A DNA stretch of 64,000 bases, taken from Streptomyces sp. SAT1. Lineage in GTDB: Bacteria; Actinomycetota; Actinomycetes; Streptomycetales; Streptomycetaceae. This document shows positions 61,763-64,000 of the stretch, piece after piece. The DNA lies in contig NZ_CP015849.1 in assembly GCF_001654495.1 (NCBI RefSeq), forward strand, positions 4,625,501 through 4,689,500, read 5' to 3'. Position 1 is the first letter of the stretch. Each line of letters opens with the position of its first letter. The notes beneath the pieces are model-generated. The model made no database searches, was not told the origin of the DNA, and saw nothing but the letters and a program-made list of their open reading frames with translations. A program made the position numbers and the translations under genes.

Positions 61763-62482
61763 TCAGACCCCCGCGACCGACTGGATCCACGACCGGTACG
61801 CCGTGACGTTGGCGTACGCCGTGCTGGACTGGCGGTCGCTGGTGGAGGCGACGCCGACCTGGACGCCGCCGGCCATCATGGGGCCGCCGGAGTCGCCGCC
61901 GGCGGTGATGCCGTTGCCGCGGGAGGCGCAGATCGCGGAGCCGCCGTAGGCGTCGCTGCAACCGCCGCTGACGGTGACGTCGGCGACCTTCAGATAGCGG
62001 GACTGGCAGTTGATCTCGGAGCCGCACTGGGAGGTCGCGCCCCAGCCGTAGACCTGGACGCTCTGGCCGACGCGTACCGTGCCGGGCTGGCCGAGGGTGG
62101 CGTACGTGGTGGACACCGAGCGGTCCAGGCGGACCAGGGCCAGGTCGGCGCTGTGGGTGTAGATCTGGACGCCGTTGGCCGTGGTGCCGCCGCTGTACTG
62201 GTCCAGGCTGCCGATGCGGAACGACAGGGAGCCGCCGGAGACGCAGTGCTTGGCCGTGAGGATCCAGGTCGGCGCGATGATCGTGGCCGAACAGCTCTCC
62301 TGGCCGTTGGCGTACAGCCGGGCCGCCCAGGGGCCGCTGGAGGCGTAGCCGCCGCCGATGATGGGCTGCGGGGCCCTGGTGGTGGGGGGCGCGGCCGGGG
62401 CGGCGCTCGCCGTGGGGGCGAGCAGGGCCAGGACGGAGACGGTGGCTGCGGCGAGTGCGGGCGCGAGTCGGGATATGCGCAA
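61763..62482 (-). CDS. Secreted trypsin-like serine protease
   Basis: TTG 62482 (239 aa) is preferred because GAGGA sits a few nt upstream and the signal peptide (about 1-30, SRLAPALAAATVSVLALLAPTASA) starts there. The peptidase S1 domain begins at IIGGGYAS. The triad is His in TAKHC, Asp in SADLALVRL and Ser in GGDSGGP. Two further Cys pairs (QCGSEINCQ and GGCSDAYGGSAICAS) suggest disulfides. It acts outside the cell and is probably made as a proenzyme (a short pro-piece precedes IIGG). It is convergent with the helicase. Confidence 0.95.
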   Translation of the reverse strand: MRISRLAPALAAATVSVLALLAPTASAAPAAPPTTRAPQPIIGGGYASSGPWAARLYANGQESCSATIIAPTWILTAKHCVSGGSLSFRIGSLDQYSGGTTANGVQIYTHSADLALVRLDRSVSTTYATLGQPGTVRVGQSVQVYGWGATSQCGSEINCQSRYLKVADVTVSGGCSDAYGGSAICASRGNGITAGGDSGGPMMAGGVQVGVASTSDRQSSTAYANVTAYRSWIQSVAGV

Positions 62483-62822
62483 GATTCCTCGATCCGGAGG
62501 ACACGTCGGGTGGACGTGTGCGGGCGGGTGGGGAAGGTGACGACGGCCTCGTGGGCCCGGCCCGCGCCGTACGGCCGCCCGGAGGGCAGTTGTCGGCGTG
62601 GGCATGACACAACCTTCCGGACGGGGAAGCGGCTCGGGTACTCCCATCCGGCCATAACGCGGTGATATGGCCGCGGCCGGGCCGCCCGCCGGGAAAGTCG
62701 AGGGGCGGGGCGCCGCCGCCCGTCCGGCCCCGTGCCCGGGATCGGCAGGTGGGGCACGGTACGGGTGGGCTTCCCACGTATCCTCGGCACGGGACGGGGC
62801 CGCGGATCAGGAGGTACACAGG
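62483..62822. other. Divergent promoter region of the protease and the SARP gene
   Basis: A 340-bp region. It contains the inverted repeat CGGCCATA / TATGGCCG (62649-62673, 8-bp arms, 9-bp spacer) that could be a regulator site. No strong promoter box is seen. Confidence 0.5.
62649..62673. promoter_or_regulatory. Inverted repeat upstream of the SARP gene
   Basis: CGGCCATA (62649-62656) and TATGGCCG (62666-62673) face each other across 9 bp, about 150 bp before the SARP start. An operator is possible but unproven. Confidence 0.35.
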
Positions 62823-64000
62823 GTGGAGTTCCGGCTGCTCGGATCCGTCGCCGTGGTGACGGAGAACGGAGACTTCGCCCCCGGTCCCGTGAAACGCTGC
62901 AGTCTGCTGGCCATGCTCCTGCTGCGGCCCAACACCGCGGTCAGCGTCGACCAGCTCACGGCCGCGCTGTGGGAGGACGAACCGCCCACCCACTTCAAGA
63001 CGGTCCTGCAAGGCCACGTCTCGCGGCTGCGCGCCCTGCTCGCCGACCACGGCGCCCGCGAGTACGGGGTCGAGCTGACCACCCAGGGCACGGCGTACGA
63101 GCTCCAGATGCCGGAGTCCCTGGTGGACGCCCACCGCTTCGAGGAACTGGTCGCCCTCTCCCGCGTGCAGCGCCGGCCCGCCGACACCGTACGCATGCTG
63201 CGCGAGGCGCTCGCCTGCTGGCAGGGCCCCGCCCTGACCGGCACGGTGCGCAGCGGTCCGCTGGAGGCGGCGGCCGGCGGCCTCGAAGACCTGCGGCTCG
63301 CCTCGGTGGAGGCGCTGGCCGAGGCGTACGGGCAGCTCGGCGAGCACGGCAGGGCCGCCGCCGTACTGCGCACCGAGGCCGTCGCGCATCCGCTGCGGGA
63401 GTCGCTGGCCGCAGCCCTGATGCTGGCCCTGGGCCGCTCGGGACGGCAGTCCGACGCGATCAACTGGTACCACCGCACCCGGCGGCTGCTCGCCGACGAA
63501 CTCGGCGTGGACCCCGGCGACGCGCTCACCGAGGCCTACGCCGTCCTGCTGCGCGCCGCCGATCCCGCGCCGCTGCCCGCTCGTACGGCCGCGGAACCGG
63601 CCACCGGACCCGCGGCGGGGCCCGCGGCGGGATCCGCGACCGGCACTGCGGCCGGTGCCGCGACCGGTGCCGCGGCCGGTGCCGCCGGTGGGTCCCCCGC
63701 CGGTCCCGCCGCGGGTGCCGCCGCGGGCACCGCCGAAGCCGCGGGATCCACCGCCGGACCTGCTGCCGGAGCCGTTGAGGACGCCACCCCGTCGGCTGCC
63801 GGACCGGTCGACGGGCACACCCCCGGACCGGGCACGGCAGCCGCCGCGGCCACCCCGACCCCGGCCGCCGATGCCGCCCCGCAGCCCGCATTCCCGCCCG
63901 GCCCCCCGTCCGGACCCTTGCCCGGCCCCGCGTCCGCACCGCCGTACGTCCCCCAGTCCGGCCCCCAGCCCGTCCCCCAGTCCGTCCCGGCCGCAGGCCA
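62823..64000 (+). CDS. SARP-family regulator (BTAD), cut by the window end
   Basis: Begins at GTG 62823 with GGAGG about 10 nt upstream and runs off the window (392 codons visible). An OmpR-type winged HTH (about 1-95, MEFRLLGSVAVVT, KRCSLLAMLLLRPNTAVSVDQLTAALW) is followed by the bacterial transcriptional activation domain (about 100-250, DAHRFEELVALSR, ALACWQGPALTG, ADELGVDPGDALTEAYAVLL). An Ala/Gly/Pro/Thr-rich region follows from about residue 258. SARPs bind direct repeats and activate antibiotic or developmental genes; larger members carry NB-ARC/TPR parts, which may lie beyond the edge. Confidence 0.88.
   Translation, partial: MEFRLLGSVAVVTENGDFAPGPVKRCSLLAMLLLRPNTAVSVDQLTAALWEDEPPTHFKTVLQGHVSRLRALLADHGAREYGVELTTQGTAYELQMPESLVDAHRFEELVALSRVQRRPADTVRMLREALACWQGPALTGTVRSGPLEAAAGGLEDLRLASVEALAEAYGQLGEHGRAAAVLRTEAVAHPLRESLAAALMLALGRSGRQSDAINWYHRTRRLLADELGVDPGDALTEAYAVLLRAADPAPLPARTAAEPATGPAAGPAAGSATGTAAGAATGAAAGAAGGSPAGPAAGAAAGTAEAAGSTAGPAAGAVEDATPSAAGPVDGHTPGPGTAAAAATPTPAADAAPQPAFPPGPPSGPLPGPASAPPYVPQSGPQPVPQSVPAAG
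63590..63760 (+). repeat. Low-complexity Ala/Gly/Thr/Pro-encoding tandem region of the SARP gene
   Basis: GGGGCCCGCGGCGGG, GCCACCGGC and GCCGGTGCCGCGACCGG type units repeat in frame. It forms a long flexible linker and probably varies in length among strains. Confidence 0.6.

Overview
The window is high-GC actinobacterial DNA and almost certainly a Streptomyces chromosome. The evidence is strong third-position GC bias, many GTG/TTG starts, short Shine-Dalgarno sequences, and a typical gene set: WhiB-like protein, SARP regulator, SpoIIE-type phosphatases, SigE-family ECF sigma factor, GH18 chitinase with direct-repeat operators, and the ahpC-ahpD/oxyR divergon. I saw no rRNA, tRNA, CRISPR array, insertion sequence or phage module.

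Layout. (1) 0-5 kb: a hypothetical protein, an ECF sigma factor with a membrane partner, and a secreted chitinase. (2) 4.9-18.6 kb: a complete Tad/Flp pilus locus: zinc-ribbon protein, CpaB, CpaE/TadZ, two TadE-like pseudopilins, CpaF, TadB, TadC, a histidine kinase and response regulator, the Flp pilin, a TadG-like protein, a lipoprotein, an OmpA-like protein, a DUF192 protein and the prepilin peptidase. (3) 18.6-27 kb: flavin-dependent oxidoreductase, methyltransferase, a long intergenic region with a terminator-ended candidate small RNA, isoprenyl transferase, PIN-PhoH protein, a secreted SLT-domain protein behind a long leader, and an AI-2E-family transporter. (4) 27-34 kb: AhpD/AhpC/OxyR peroxide defence, a PadR-controlled FtsX-type ABC exporter, and an SPFH protein with a ribbon-helix-helix partner. 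(5) 34-52 kb: conserved housekeeping: class A penicillin-binding protein, GAF-SpoIIE-ATPase phosphatase, DUF402 protein, class II and class I fumarases, DUF1707 protein, WhiB-like protein, GlpX, XseB/XseA, IspH, polyphosphate glucokinase and YchF.

(6) 52.2-59.1 kb is an accessory stretch. It holds five copies of an exact 10-mer, a VapBC-like toxin-antitoxin pair, and a tight three-gene operon: a TIR-domain protein, a protein with a degenerate P-loop, and a membrane-anchored protein. The TIR protein's C-terminus and the P-loop protein's N-terminus share a near-identical 16-residue motif (VNEPR-PVN-G-GHQY). This looks like a pairing tag in a conflict or immunity-like system and is the best candidate here for an undescribed system. 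The Xre-type regulator just upstream carries one in-frame TAG stop, with an open reading frame on both sides. (7) 59.4-64 kb: SNF2-family helicase, secreted trypsin-like protease, and the start of a SARP regulator cut by the window edge.
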